64,000 nt of DNA from Tulasnella sp. 424 (GCA_019633425.1 WSUB01000098.1:93314-157313); one strand, 5' to 3'; shown: positions 11,810 through 23,830, counted from the stretch's first letter. Notes: generated by a model not told the origin, from the letters alone. Translations and numbers: made by a program.

Positions 11810-13868
11810 TGCGGTGGTCCTCCGATGAGGTTAGCAGGAGGTTGGTATCTTGAAGCTTTGGCGTGAGTCAAGTCGAACGTTTGAGTCGCTTCCGGGCGCG
11901 CAGTACTTGAGGACTGAGGTGGATATCGAAAACGGCAGTCCAGGTCAAAATCTCAGAAAGTGAAAAAGGAGTAAAAGGTTCGTGAAAGAAAGAAAAAGAG
12001 AGGAAAGGAAATTTTGAGAATTTCCCCTGGGTTGTGGATTTTAAAGTGACGTAGGGGGAGGGGGGGGATCAAAAAGGTGCAAAGGGAGTGGATAGAAAAG
12101 GTAAAGGAGGGTGTGCAGTGGGCTTTGCTCGGTTGTTTGGACCACCTTGAACACGGGTCACCTGCCGCAGTTCATGGGACTTCTCTCCGACGACTGTGCC
12201 CACAGCGGCGAAACCCTCTCGCCTGCAATCAACTCAGATGCGGTCGCTGGACTCCGTGTTTTGCTATCCTATGGTTCTCGTCGCCTAAAATTGTCGATGG
12301 ACTGCGTGAGAGGTCGCTTCCCAGAGACCTCCGGCGGTAATTCCCTCCCTTTCCAACCCATAAGCCAAGTGCCTCGTGTGCTGCTCGTGGAACGTGTTAT
12401 CGAGGTCTTATAACCAAGTATTTCAAATACGCCTCCAGCGTTGGCCTTTGCTTCGTGGTCTGTACCATGGGCCGAGCGACTGAGGCGCAGCGCATTTGAT
12501 CAGTAACGAAATTCTCTTCGGGAAGTTAATGAGGTGATAAGATCTTGGCAATCTTCTCTTGCCTGGTCTGGTATGGCTGGGAAAACGAAGGTGTGGAGGC
12601 TTAGCCGCTTGACCACGTTCCAGACTCGGGACTCACGGTTCACTATTCAGCTGCAGACGTCCTATCCAAGTTCAGAATTGTATCACACTAGGCTCGTTTG
12701 AAGACCTTTCCTCATTCCTCAGGTCATGTGGTATCGTTTTCCGAGCATCCCAACGACCTTCTCTGACCCCTAACGATTTTTCGACCACTCTATGGTACCT
12801 CCTATACTTTCGGAAAAACGAACTTTCCTCAACCTCGGTATCTTCATGTGGCGCACCTGACCATGTTGATCATTATTCTCTGATTCTTGGCGCAATGAGC
12901 CTCCGAATAAGAGCGCATCGGTGACATCAAGGGGTCGCACGTGACGTCATTGAGCGATCACTGCGAACATATCGTTCCCGCCTCTGGATCACGAACCCGT
13001 AAGACAGTGCGTCATGTACGCCAAAAAAAAGGAACATCATTGTCTCCGATATCCTGCTTGTCGGAAGCTTGTATGGCCCTCACGTGGGTCCCCCGAAGCA
13101 CGAGTTGAAACCCGAAGAGGGTCACATGCGCCTGACACTGAATGCTAAGCACAGCGCTCTAATGCAATAAAAGTGTCGATAAAGCGGGTGACTAATTGGC
13201 CTATAGTCAAAGCGCTGTCTATCTGTAGCTACAGTCACCTAACTCCGGCTCAACTGGCGGTAGAACGGGGAAAGGCCCCACGAAGTCGGAGCTGGTTTCT
13301 ATTACAATGGACTGATAATACATCATGCTTACGCGAAGCGCCGAGGATCGTCGTAAATGTCGTTCCCGAACTCATACTTTATTTAGTTCTCTGTGCCGAT
13401 CAATCCCTCGAAGGTCCGTGGCCTCTCATCGGGCAATTAAAATCCACGTGGCGCCTTGTAGATCTTCCAAGACAAATGCGCTGCATTTTACGAGCTCGCT
13501 AAATTAGATGAACTTGGAGCTTCATCCGTCGGTGGTTGCTCTGACTCGGTTGGAATTTGAGACCAATCGACATTCGGTATAACCTTCTCCATTCGCCCCG
13601 CTATCATAGGCAGCCCCGGATTCGGGTCATTTATTCTCCAGATTCGACCGTATGCACGTCGACGGGATCCACTTGCCTAAAACAAAACAAGCCTTATGAG
13701 AAACAGAATCGCGCGTTTCAAAAAGCACTTACTTCAACAATGGTCCACATTGCATCGAGCATCGTGAAGATCGTTATGGCTATTCCCCGTCCACGTCGAT
13801 TGATTATCTCTTGGAGCAGAGATGTTCGCTTCGCTCGGCATCTTCCGGGTACGAGCATCTGTCTAACT
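11810..13868. other. Gene-poor interval
   Basis: Short reading frames such as 12077-12413 show no motif, splice logic or paralogue in the window, so I call no gene here. The first 250 bases are the purine-rich promoter side of the fucosyltransferase gene. Confidence 0.4.
12938..12949. promoter_or_regulatory. Overlapping E-box and CRE palindromes
   Basis: CACGTG (12938-12943) overlaps TGACGTCA (12942-12949). These are consensus sites for bHLH and CREB/ATF-type bZIP factors. No gene start lies close by, so function is unproven. Confidence 0.35.
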
Positions 13869-14291
13869 CTATTCGGGATATGAACAGTGAGCAGCCCAGC
13901 CGAAGTAGCATAGAAGAAAGTCGAACTTGTCCAAAGTGATCGTTTCCGAAGCTTCTATCCAGACATTGAGATGTAGCAGCTCGTCTGTGTACGCTACGGA
14001 GTTATGCACCTTGTCCAAGCATTCTATTTCCGTATCGAACATCTTGAACTCTGGCTGCGTCGGTCTCTTTTGTGTGGGCTGCTTATAATATCCATCCTTG
14101 CGGATCGATTGATGGAGTTCGGCGTCGTATGGATAATAAGCCGTTGAAGTGTTGCTTAATTCCTGTTGTATTGCTGCAATCGTTCTAGCGGTTTGGGCGG
14201 TGGGCATGGTGGAAACTGATGAACTGTCGGGGGAACTGGATGCCACGCAGTTAGAAAGAATTCTGGGGGTTTTGAGGTAGACGGAGATCAA
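13869..14291 (-). CDS. Hypothetical protein, 140 codons
   Basis: This is an open frame starting at ATG 14291 with no recognisable domain. It has a polar N-terminus (SSSPDSSSVST), a central stretch with alternating charged and hydrophobic residues (TEIECLDKVHNSVAYTDE) and a hydrophobic end. No intron signal is needed. Nothing in the context supports a function, and it could be a chance frame or one exon of a larger gene. Confidence 0.25.
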   Translation of the reverse strand: MISVYLKTPRILSNCVASSSPDSSSVSTMPTAQTARTIAAIQQELSNTSTAYYPYDAELHQSIRKDGYYKQPTQKRPTQPEFKMFDTEIECLDKVHNSVAYTDELLHLNVWIEASETITLDKFDFLLCYFGWAAHCSYPE

Positions 14292-14743
14292 TAGGTCTGG
14301 ATACCATTATACCCTTCCTTCCCCCCCTGCCCTAACGCCTACTGTACTCATAGGAATGACAGACAAAGGCGCACTTGAAGATTGAGAAATGAGGATTCGG
14401 GCGGACAAAGGCGTGTTCAAGTAGTGATAAAGTAAAAAAGACATACTGTACACATTCGTTTCCGTCTACAAGGTTCTTGGAACTGAACATGCAATGAAAA
14501 CCTCTCCGCGTTACCATAAACCGGCACAGCCACTGCATTCATGCCTCGCAACGAACTTAAAACACCATCGTTCGACACCAAAGCAACAAAAGCATGCGCG
14601 AGCACTTCACGATGCGACACGTTTTACCTAGCTCCCTTTCAATGCTTCATTGGTCCTGGATACCGTACACATACTAGCGATCCCCTCGACAGACAGGATA
14701 TAACAACGCACGGGATCGAGAGCATATCCTCACATCTCTACAA

Positions 14744-15092
14744 CATGAGCACTCTACATTCCTCCACCCTAAAAGAATCGGACACTATTGCTGTCGAACA
14801 GGAGCTCATCGACTTCGACGAGTGCCGGCGAAGGTTCGAGAAACTTCTTCCAGTCCTCGTTCAATATGCAGACGAAAAGGTGGATATTCAAAGGCGACGG
14901 AGGTTCAACATGTACGGTGTTTATCAGTTTCTGAGGCTCTGATAGCTCACCTCGGTGTGATTTTTAGGCTATGTACGAAGTACATCTTCTTCTGCGAATC
15001 GCGAGCTCGGGGGAGCTTCTTTGGTTGCATGTTGACCCCAGAGGGAGACATAATAGAAGATGAAGCTCTTGCAGTACTCGAAGCTTTTCGGA
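14744..15092 (+). CDS. Hypothetical small acidic protein, partial model
   Basis: ATG 14744 opens a frame of about 55 codons (MSTLHSSTLKESDTIAVEQE then DFDECRRRFEKLLPVLVQYA), predicted helical and charged. A donor GTACGG near 14912 and acceptor TTTTTAG near 14968 would join it to a second coding stretch with LTPEGDIIEDEALAVLEAFR, followed by a donor GTGAGT after 15092. Further exons are unclear. No family recognised; it lies upstream of the kinase-like gene at 15599 but is not obviously part of it. Confidence 0.3.
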
Positions 15093-15598
15093 TAGCGCTT
15101 GAGGTGAGTCTAGCGCGAATATACGGGGAGCAACGACTCATACGGTCCATTTTCACGGCCTTGTAGTCATCAGACGAGAGAACTTCCAGGGTCGAAAACG
15201 AAGATGAAGTCGGTGGCGAGCAGCAAGGATGTCGTCAGTGATGTATGTGGTATATAGCGATCTAATAGAGACTCGATGTGTCTGGAATAAGTCGCTTTGA
15301 TTCCCTGATGAATTCAACTTGATGTCACACGGTTGGTCTGGGTTGAGATCCATCTACCCCGAGACTGACTCCGGACGCCGCGAACAGCGGTTGAGGACGC
15401 GAATAAATGTATTTAATCAGTGTGGAACACCTAATCACATTTCGTCCAAGCGTAAACAGGCTTTACCTAGAGTTCTTACAGGATGGGGGACAAAGGGAGA
15501 CATTCGTTACATAACGATCTACTTTCTCTCGGTTTGTGCTCCCACGTTCAACCAACACCCCCCAACCTGCTAATAGGTGGCCTGCATCAAATTCTCTC

Positions 15599-16908
15599 AT
15601 GAGCAAGCCCGCGGAGACCATACCAACGTCTCCGAAGTTCCAAGAAGGTGTTCATACCGACATCGAGCAGCCATGGTTGTCCCGCTTTCACTTTCTGAAA
15701 GAACAGGGATATTTGCTGCGTGCTCGTTACCGTCCTGGCTGGGTCCCGTCATGGAAGGCCACGCCCGACATCTTTGAGCTGCAATGTGAAGATGGGATAC
15801 ATCTCCAGGTAAGTTTGGTCTCGTGTTCGAAATTTTCAAACTCTGATTGATACTTTCCACTAGCATAAAGGATTGATCGACGCTCAGAGGATTAGCGACG
15901 GGCAATATGTCATGATGAAGGAAGTTGGCTCTGGCTCAAAGGAAGCTCAGATCTCATCCTATCTTTCCTCCGACGATATAAAAAACGAACCTCGAAATCA
16001 TGCGGTCCCCCTACTGGATGTTCTCCAAGACGTAGTGAAGCCTGACACAGTGCTGCTCGTTTTCCCCCTTCTGCGGCACATTACTGATCCCGCCATCGCA
16101 TCGGTCTCCGAAGCTTTAGACTTGGTAGATCAAACACTAGAGGTATGGGCTTGCTTGCGCTTTACACCATACAGATACCTTCAACATGCGTTTTTCCTCC
16201 TTCTCAGGGTCTCGTTTTTCTGCATGAACATGAAGTGGCGCACAGGTAAGGTTTTCTCCGTCCGTGACACTAGAATGATTCTTATTGTGTTCTTCAGAGA
16301 CTGTGCCTTCGGAAATATTATGATGGACGGTCGAGCCCTTTTCCAAACACCATGGCATCCACAAGTGCCTAATTTTGATCTCCAAAATAAAACTCACAAG
16401 CTCGTCAAGTCAAGGACGGATGTTGGGGGCGTCCCATACTACTTCACTGACTTTGGTCTCTCAACAAAGGGAGAAAATCAGGTGACGGGGCTTGAGGGAC
16501 TGGAGCCAGCACCTGAACTTTCGGATCACGTACCTTACAACCCTTATAAACTGGATGTATACATTCTTGGGAAAATGTATCATCGGAAGATTCTAGATGT
16601 GAGTTTGGTGCGTATAGGCGCCGCGCTCATCTAACGATCGCCACTTTTAGGAGTTTATTAACGCAAATTTTCTCGAGCCACTGGTAAAACGCATGACGGC
16701 TGAAAATCCTGAAGATCGGCCATCAGCTGCGGAAGCGCATGCCATGTTCCGTGACTTGCGGTCCACGTTGAATATTGGTTTTTTCTCTCAACGACTTCTA
16801 AAGAAGGAGGAGAACATGGTCAGCCACGTATTTGAAGAAATTTATTACTGGCTGCACGTACGATGGGCCCAGATTGGAGCCAAACCGGCTCTCAAGCCCT
16901 TCCGGTAG
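15599..16908 (+). CDS. Fungal-type protein kinase-like protein
   Basis: Five exons (15599-15808, 15864-16142, 16208-16245, 16298-16598, 16651-16908) join in frame to about 361 aa. The N-terminus WLSRFHFLKEQGYLLRARY followed by RPGWVPSW is the hallmark of a kinase-like family widespread in Agaricomycetes. The catalytic loop AHRDCAFGNIMMD is split by an intron inside the Arg codon, and YYFTDFGLS gives the metal site. A short C-lobe with ENPEDRPSAAEAHAMF follows. The glycine loop is not conserved, as is usual in this family, so activity is uncertain even though HRD and DFG are intact. No regulatory domain is attached. Confidence 0.8.
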
Positions 16909-17609
16909 CCCTCGGCATCGCTCCTGAGGTTCGGCTGTTGCTCGCTATGATGGGACATAATTTTAGTTATGATACGTGTGAATGTATGGTCTTTCTACTA
17001 CCATTCCCTTCTCCCCTTCTGATAAAGGCCAGCGGCGGCGCATGCTACTATACTTTCCGTGTAAATAAAAACTTCGAACCTTCATGGCACGCTTGTCCAT
17101 AAAGGTTTTACTTTGATCTGTGACAGCGTTCGGCGGGGACATCAAGGGGATTGGTGCTTTATTGGCCAGACCCTGGTCACACATCTCTCGAAGCCGTGGA
17201 ATGGGAGATTTTGGTGTTATACCTCTTGTGAAACAAGAGCAAGTTGAATAGTCGAGGTCTCCTTTACATAAATTAATCTCCTTGATCGTCAACTGGTCGC
17301 AATGCTGCTGAGATTTACATATGTATCTGTTGATCGAATCCCTTACCTTGTCTGAAGCATCGTATCCACTTCTTCACTTCATGAAAGGCGCTTGAGGTTC
17401 TTGAATCTTCATCTGACTTACAATAAAATTTCTCCTGCTCTTAAAAGGAAGACGGGACGAGAGGCATGGGCAAGGGTCGCGTCTCAGAACTATCGCGCAC
17501 GAAGTTGACAGGAAACTTCGACCCGTATATTACGAATTGCAACAAATACCCTTCTATATCGCGCATGAGACTCCCGTTCCTCCTCTCTCACACTCCTTGC
17601 TATTGGATT
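16909..17609. other. Intergenic, no gene seen
   Basis: This is the 3' flank of the kinase-like gene and of the convergent minus-strand kinase. Only short unsupported frames occur. Confidence 0.4.
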
Positions 17610-19711
17610 TTACTCCACTCTTTGGTAACAGTCCAATCCATGCATTGCTCCAAGTCTTCCAGCGATATCATCGATCGAAGGCCGACTTGTGGACTCAGTT
17701 GCCCAACACTCCGAAAGAAGATTCCAAAATGGCGTGCCGATAAATGTGAATCTTGATTTATCAGGTTTCACAGATCCAGCAGCAATGCTTTCTTGCGGGA
17801 TGTTCTCAGACGAGAATGCTTCCTCTCCAGACGCCACCTGTGATGTCCCGAGACGAATCACTGGAATGAGAGCCTGAACCGGACCGACTTGTTCAAAGCT
17901 TTATTCTTACCTCAAGGAGTAGCAGAGCAAATGCGTAGACATCACTTGGCTTGTGACGTGGAGGGCTATGATAGCGGAGCAGTTCTGGTGCCATGTATAT
18001 CATGCGACCCTTTTGCCGAATACTGGTCGTTATGACTGTTTGGTTGTAAGAGTCTTCAACCATTTTGCTGAAGCCGAAATCGATGAATACGGGATGGATG
18101 GAACCTGCTTCTTGCCTCGCTAATACGTTTTTCTAGTGCCAACGCAACTTCGAGCTTAACCACCTTTACTGACTCCCGGGTGATTCAGTCAGCTTACATT
18201 ATGGATATCGCCGTGGATAACTTTATTAGAGTGAAGGTATTGAAGACCTTCGCTCAGTTCCTTGAGCTAAATCAAGATCAGTGCTGATAAACAGGCCGCC
18301 CTTGGAAGTAAAGGAATACGAAAACCTATACTCACTATTCTGATCCTGTCCCTGTCGATAACCTTCGGACGGATGAATTTGAATAAAGTCCCACACTCGT
18401 ACCAGATCGTAATGAAACACGGCGTTGACGAGTAGAAATTGCCGAGTAAAGGTGCGATGTATGGATGGCGTAGACGGCGCCAAATCTTGAGCTCTTTCCG
18501 AGCGCGCTGGTCTTTGCGTCAGGTTCCATACAAGCAACCGGTTACAATCCCGCCGAGTAGACTCACAGATTTTTTTATGGTCTCTCCTATGGGAGGTAGA
18601 TTCTCATACAAGTAAACCAAGGACTTGACCGCAACCTGTTCAATGTTAAGATTCAGAGACTTCTTGTAACGTAAGCGTGTGGACGCTTACGAAGGACGAC
18701 GAAAGTTTTTCGGCGCTTTGAACGTCAATTCGGCATTTCCACACGTGTCCGTAGCCTCCATGGCCATTAGAATTCGAATCTACGGTAGTGAACTGTGCAG
18801 GATATTGCTCTCCGTCTATGGGGTCGGTAAGGGTAAAGGATACTTGCTTCCTAGATTTCCAGTGAACGGCTTTTTCGTGGGTAAGCTTCACGAGTTACAG
18901 TCAGATTGTTTCATTTGCTCACGATCGACGTAAAGGGTCTGAGAGGGCTGGAGCGACTCCGTATTCGTTGGCGCTGGAGAGGACCGAATAGCAGCGATAG
19001 AAATGCTTATCATTTTCAACTCGCTTTCTTTGAGCTAACAAAGTAGACGCTGAATAGGACCCCGTACGATTGGATGGAGTCGACTCACTATTTTTTTTCT
19101 GCGCTCCTCAGTCATATCATCTCCTTCAGAGGTCGCGGAAATGCACCATGACACCTCCAGACTTCCGTCAACGCGGCTCGGAACATTCGGTTTTCTGCCC
19201 CCGCCGTCTCGGGCGACTGCAGCAGGGATCCTGATCGGTCACACGACATTACACCTGACGCTTTAAACGTACCTCGCACTGAACGGCTTGCATTCGGGGG
19301 AAGGAATCCTGTCTCATCTGCACGGGGATCGATCGAGTGCTTCGGGCGTCTGGGAGTTCGGCCGGTGCCGTCCGGTGGAGCTTTAAACAAAAGTCGGTAC
19401 ACCACCGGAAACGACAGCACGTTTCTTAAGGTAAGTATAGCTGCAACAGTAGGAACCTTCACGGATTGATCCTCGTCGTCTTTGTCCACATTCACTATGG
19501 AACACGGGTTTAGAGAAAACGGAGCATGACATTGGAGATCAACTTGCCTATGAAAGTCAAGCTTTGGGGTGAGCAGTGAAGACCATTGTCCATGGTTCTG
19601 AGAGTTAGGTAGCAGAGTGAAATGATGAGAGAATAGCCTTGAGGGTAGGAGGAAGTTTATAATGTTCCAAGAGGATCTATAAGTTGCTATGTTGAGGCGC
19701 GACTCGAACAT
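17610..19711 (-). CDS. Protein kinase with N-terminal MSP/VAP-like domain (cassette 1, minus strand)
   Basis: Nine exons join in frame to about 538 aa: 19711-19273, 19216-19089, 19034-18923, 18869-18691, 18635-18567, 18506-18336, 18266-18198, 18132-17911, 17837-17610. Residues about 45-185 resemble the beta-sandwich of major sperm protein/VAP domains: PFSLNP, LTLRNVLSFPVVYRLLFKA, SIDPRADETGFLPP, then a GSLEVSWCISA strand. The TKL-like kinase domain follows, with glycine loop GHGGYGHVWK, VAVK, LRHPYIAPLLG, HGDIHNKN, IDFG and YMAPELL, so it is predicted active. The end TSRPSIDDIAGRL is a normal C-lobe. The gene is head to head with the plus-strand kinase at 20266, across 554 bp. The MSP-like call is by eye only. 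Confidence 0.78.
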
Positions 19712-20265
19712 CGGTAACCAGATGCATGTTTATACTGAGAGTATAGTTACGTCGATAATCGTTTGGTCTAGCTTGAAGTAGAATAATGGCTTTGAGAAGA
19801 TGTTGATATCCGGATTGAGAGTGAATGAAGAGCCGGTTAAATTCCATTCAGGGACTTGCACTCCCTTTGTTCCGTCGACAAACAGCAGCTGCGCGGTGCA
19901 CTGTATCTCAAGCACTGCACTGCACCTGAACTCGCAGGACTGGTATCAGTCCGTACACATAGAAATTTGACCTGCAACTCCCTTAGTATCTCTCGCGACG
20001 GTATCCGGAGGATTGTAAAAAGCAGTGACGGAAGCAACGAGCGACAGCACATGCTTTGTTTGGCCAGCCGCAACATGTTGGCAGCGTCAGGGTATACACA
20101 TCCAAGGTTGGATGAACACGTACTACCTTCAACCTCTCAGGAACTGTACCTTGGCATCCTTAAGACAGCATGTTTGCAGTCTAAATACAAAGGATTCACA
20201 TCCACACCGACACGCACTTCAACCTCTCCCTTCAGCACACCCATCGAGGCATCTAATCGTTCCTC
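19712..20265. promoter_or_regulatory. Shared bidirectional promoter interval of cassette 1
   Basis: These 554 bp separate the ATGs of two divergent kinase genes, so both promoters must lie here. I could not single out a TATA box or operator. In cassette 2 the same interval is enlarged by foreign sequence. Confidence 0.45.
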
Positions 20266-22093
20266 ATGTCTCACTGCTTGACTTTCAATCCTCCCTTGTT
20301 AACTCTCCGAGGTATGTACTGTATCTATATCGTGACGCCCCTAGAATACCTTCCCACTGCTGCCTCTATTTTCAGAACCTTTCAATGTGCTTAAGGGCAC
20401 GGCATTGAAAATTCGGGGCGATCCCAAAGTCCACGTGGTATTTCGCACTTCTTTTATCTTAACGTGTGGTTTACCACTCGTCAGGGAAGCCGAGTTTGGC
20501 TTTGCGGCGTCGCAGCGCATTACCTATCTTAAAAGTATGTATGGTCCAGACTCGTACTACAAGATGGAAAAAAGGTTACGTCGGTCTCTAATCATGAGTA
20601 ATAGTTGCCGTCCTCCCTTTAAAAGGTGAACCGCAGCTCGCCGGGAAGCGTCAGCATCTCTGTTTGGAGAGCTTTGAGACGTCGAACGCGGGTGACGAGG
20701 GGACGGCCGAACAAACGGTAACCATCCATTCTTCACTTCATCCTTATTTCTGACGGGTCTGGACTACTTTCCTGTAGTGGAGTAATATAAGACGGAAGGG
20801 GACACACATAACCAGTTGGATAATCCCAATCGTTGTTCTAAGTCCGGGCGGCGTGTTTGAGATACCGCCAACGTTGTCAAATTGTGTAGAAGGACTCTCG
20901 CTGAGAGCGGGCGAAACGGCCTCATTGGACGGGGTAGCAGCGAAGCTAAACCCTGAGGTTAAGGCTTCTTTTGAGCAAACTGTCGCGAGTAACTCGAGAG
21001 GGATGGTGCAGGAGGGCGTCATGACCTACGTTGGCTCTTCAGAAAATATCCTGAGGGTACGCAGTCGTAATGGACCCTCCGGTGACCTCACTAACTTTTA
21101 CCAGGTCGCTATCAAATACATTGTGGACAACAATAATAGTGGAGGCAGTGGGGAATCAACTCCGAGGAGTCTCGTTGAGGTACGGTGGCTTCCAACTGCT
21201 CAACTCTCGTCGTTCAGGTCCCTCACTCCATCCTCAGCGTACCCAGACTGAGCTACGGGTTTGGCTCCACCTGAACCACCCAAATATAGCACCACTTCTA
21301 GGATACGCGGTCCATCCGAGAACCTTGTTTGTGTCCCCATTTTACCCAAATGGGAATGTATTCGACTTCGTCAGGAATACCTCTGCGAAGGGACCAACGA
21401 GGTTAAATCTGGTTTGTACCCTTCAACCTGTCAAGAAAGGATGACGATTATAAGAATATTTATTCCGAATTTAGATTCATCAGATCGCCTTAGCACTCGA
21501 GTATATTCATCGCGAAGGGTTTGTTCACGGAGACTTGAAGCGTGTAAGTCAGCTAACGGTTGGTTCGACTCGCGTCTTTGACCTTTTGAGATTTCCTTTC
21601 ACAGGATAACGTTATGGTCGATCTTCACTCAAACGCAATCATCATTGATTTCGGATTCAGTCTTTTCGAGACGGAAGCAGACGGGCATATCACCAGCGTT
21701 GGCCACCGAATTTATCAGCCTAGAGAGCTTTATCGTACCCTGCGAAAGACCTGGAGGGGTGATGTGTATGCATACGGGCTGCTTACCTTGGAGGCAAGTC
21801 TCGTTCCTACATATTACGAGATTCATCAAGAAAGCTATGTTCGCCTGCTGAACTCATTCCTGAAGATTGCGACAGGAGTCAAAGCCTTTGAACACTACAG
21901 CCTCTACCAAGGGACGTATGCCGCTTCAGAACAAATAATGCGGCATCATTACGCTGACTTGGATTCCGGTAGCCCGCTGTGGGACATCATGGAAGGCTGT
22001 TGGCGGCTGGATCCAATTCAGCGACCCTCCATGAACGAAACTAGACTGAGCCTCCAGCATCTTCACGGTGGCCAGGTGCAAAGAAATATGTAG
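20266..22093 (+). CDS. Protein kinase with N-terminal MSP/VAP-like domain (cassette 1, plus strand)
   Basis: Nine exons join in frame to about 433 aa: 20266-20311, 20376-20534, 20626-20717, 20778-21056, 21105-21179, 21238-21411, 21484-21543, 21605-21793, 21866-22093. The first hundred residues read like an MSP/VAP domain: LTFNPPLLTLREPF, TALKIRGDPKVHVVFRTS and the closing strand GKRQHLCLESF before TWSNI. A kinase domain follows with VAIKYI, LNHPNIAPLLG, HGDLKRDNVMV, IIIDFGFS and RGDVYAYG, all key residues present. The intron at 21794-21865 has a GC donor (GCAAGT). It is 72 nt with no stop, so its retention would insert 24 residues into the C-lobe. The VAP-like segment would be expected to bind short acidic FFAT-type peptides, an inference only. 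Confidence 0.8.
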
Positions 22094-23173
22094 GAATGGA
22101 TGGACTCTTCGGACATTTTAGGAGTTCGAACCGTTCCTATCCTGCCCAAAGCAAACTGAGACACTCGACGGGCAGCAATAAAATCGAATGATTTGAACTT
22201 TGTATTTACGGTAAAACCATGATTAATATCATAATACACCCCACCTTGTATATTTTCTTTTGTCCACTGAATGCGCGTCCACGGAACCTGTCGAGGAAAC
22301 CAAACTGATGTTCAGTCCAGCTCGAAGTACTCGTCGATTACCGACAATGCTTAACCTCATTCTTAAGTGTGGACGCGACGGTGATGAATCTGAAAGAGCG
22401 TCGATTCGGTGGAAATCCCTTGCGATTCGGTCGCGTTGGTAGTATCGCGATTATGACGTCCTCTAAAGTCGTTCAATGAGTGATGGTAGATATTTTGACG
22501 CTTTTGTTATGTAATCTTGTGTCTGATTGGCTAATCCTGGCCACTGCTTTGGAAGGCTGGACTTCGTAGATGCGCCCGTCGGCTTGGACGCTTCCGACCC
22601 CTGTCACGTGTTCGCGGAAGCGGGTTCCCTCTTTGAAGATACCATGCAGAGGTCAAGCTTCGAAAGGGCTCGGCAGCTAGCCTGTACTCAGTTCCATCTC
22701 CCGTGTATCTGTTACAACATCTCTCAAGCTGCAACTTCCGCCAAACTCCAACCTGCGCTGTCGGAGCCAGTTTTAGCGAGGCGCTCGCAGCACCCTCAAT
22801 TTCCACAGTCACGTGGCCTGCGGGGTATCCGAGGCGGCGTCCGACAATCCCTAGCCGTCCGATTCGACGTTGCAGAGTTGTACATGTCTTCTGCTTGGTG
22901 CACCAATCGAGATTACATGTGTGCGATTTCTTGGGCCAGGGCCAGTAGCCACGCGATAATTTTATCGGCGGAACGTGATAGACGGCCACCTTTCCCTCGC
23001 CAACCTTCACCAGCCCCCCATTTCAAGGGCCTTCCATTTGGAAGGTAATAACCGTTTTTTTTTTGCCACCATTTCGCACTACAACCCGCACAATCCAAAG
23101 AATTTCTGACATTTAAAAGGCCCCCAACCTTCTATCTCCGACCGAGCGTTCGACATACCCCCCCTCCATCCAG
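22094..23173. other. Region between kinase and zinc-finger gene, cassette 1
   Basis: This is the 3' flank of the kinase and long upstream region of the zinc-finger gene. A 173-codon frame at 22527-23048 is not kept in the second cassette and is therefore judged noncoding. A CACGTG motif sits near 22605 and is also present in cassette 2. Confidence 0.45.
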
Positions 23174-23830
23174 ATGCCGCATTTTCAAGAGTGCGGGAAG
23201 AATCTTTCGGCGCGTCGCCTATCCTGGAGCCTTGGCATTTCCCTGACTCCTGTTCATCGCCATTTATTTTCACTTGCAGACTTCAGTTGGCCTTCGGCGG
23301 CACGCCAATTCGCAGTACGTAGCGATATTGCCTCGAGGTTGTCGTCTCTCTTCTGACGTCGCATCGCCTTCCTCTAAGACATAAGCGAAGCATCTGGCAT
23401 GCATGCCAATGCGGGAAGCAATTTCTCGATCCAGCGGGGCGCTCCCGATGCCGACGCAGCCATCTAAACACATTTTGCCAGTGCCCCGTCTAGGGATGCC
23501 TCTACTAGTTCTTGGTGGCTCTTATCTACCCAATATACAAAAGCGTCGATATATCTGTAATCTATGAGTGGCCGTAAAGACACAGTCAAGCAGCACTTAC
23601 GCAGTCGACATCCAGACTCGATAGAGCTCGAAGTCCTTACGCTCCCGGCCTTGGGGACGTCGAGTCCCGAGTCCTCGACCGCGAGCCTTGGGTACAGCTT
23701 GACACCGCCACCAGAGCTAGTCCTGTCCTCCCCTTCCATCTTTCAGCCCCAATCAGAAGCCATTCACGCATCTCCGTCTCAGTCTGGTCCGACTATCCCG
23801 AGTTGTCGCCTAGGGAGTCATGTTCCCGTA
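23174..23830 (+). CDS. Small zinc-finger protein (cassette 1), probably decaying
   Basis: The model starts at ATG 23174. Comparison with cassette 2 suggests exons encoding MPHFQECGKNLS, then TSVGLRRHANSQY, then HACQCGKQFLDPAGRSRCRR followed by SH, then GRKDTVKQHLRSRHP and a Ser/Pro-rich tail. The second block fits a C2CH finger (C-x1-C-x12-C-x3-H). The last block is a typical finger end in Agaricomycete C2H2 proteins. Here the first Cys of finger one is Phe and the first intron donor is GC (GCGCGT) where cassette 2 has GTGCGT. Splicing of the last intron is unresolved. The role is probably DNA or RNA binding, low certainty. Confidence 0.4.

Larger units (their letters stand above)
17560..23830. 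repeat. Three-gene cassette duplication, unit 1
   Basis: This stretch aligns with about 24020-31800. Gene order is minus-strand kinase, plus-strand kinase, zinc-finger gene. Similarity covers introns and flanks as well as exons, so the duplication copied DNA directly and is not retroposed. Confidence 0.88.

Noticed and set aside
18226..18537. Minus-strand frames of 64 and 103 codons overlapping kinase exons
   Set aside because: They are alternative frames of kinase exon 6 and its flanks; the frame giving LRHPYIAPLLGNF joins correctly to neighbouring exons.
22527..23048. A 173-codon plus-strand reading frame between the kinase and zinc-finger genes
   Set aside because: The matching region of the second cassette (about 30515-31000) has frame-shifting indels and no equivalent frame, so it is not under coding constraint.
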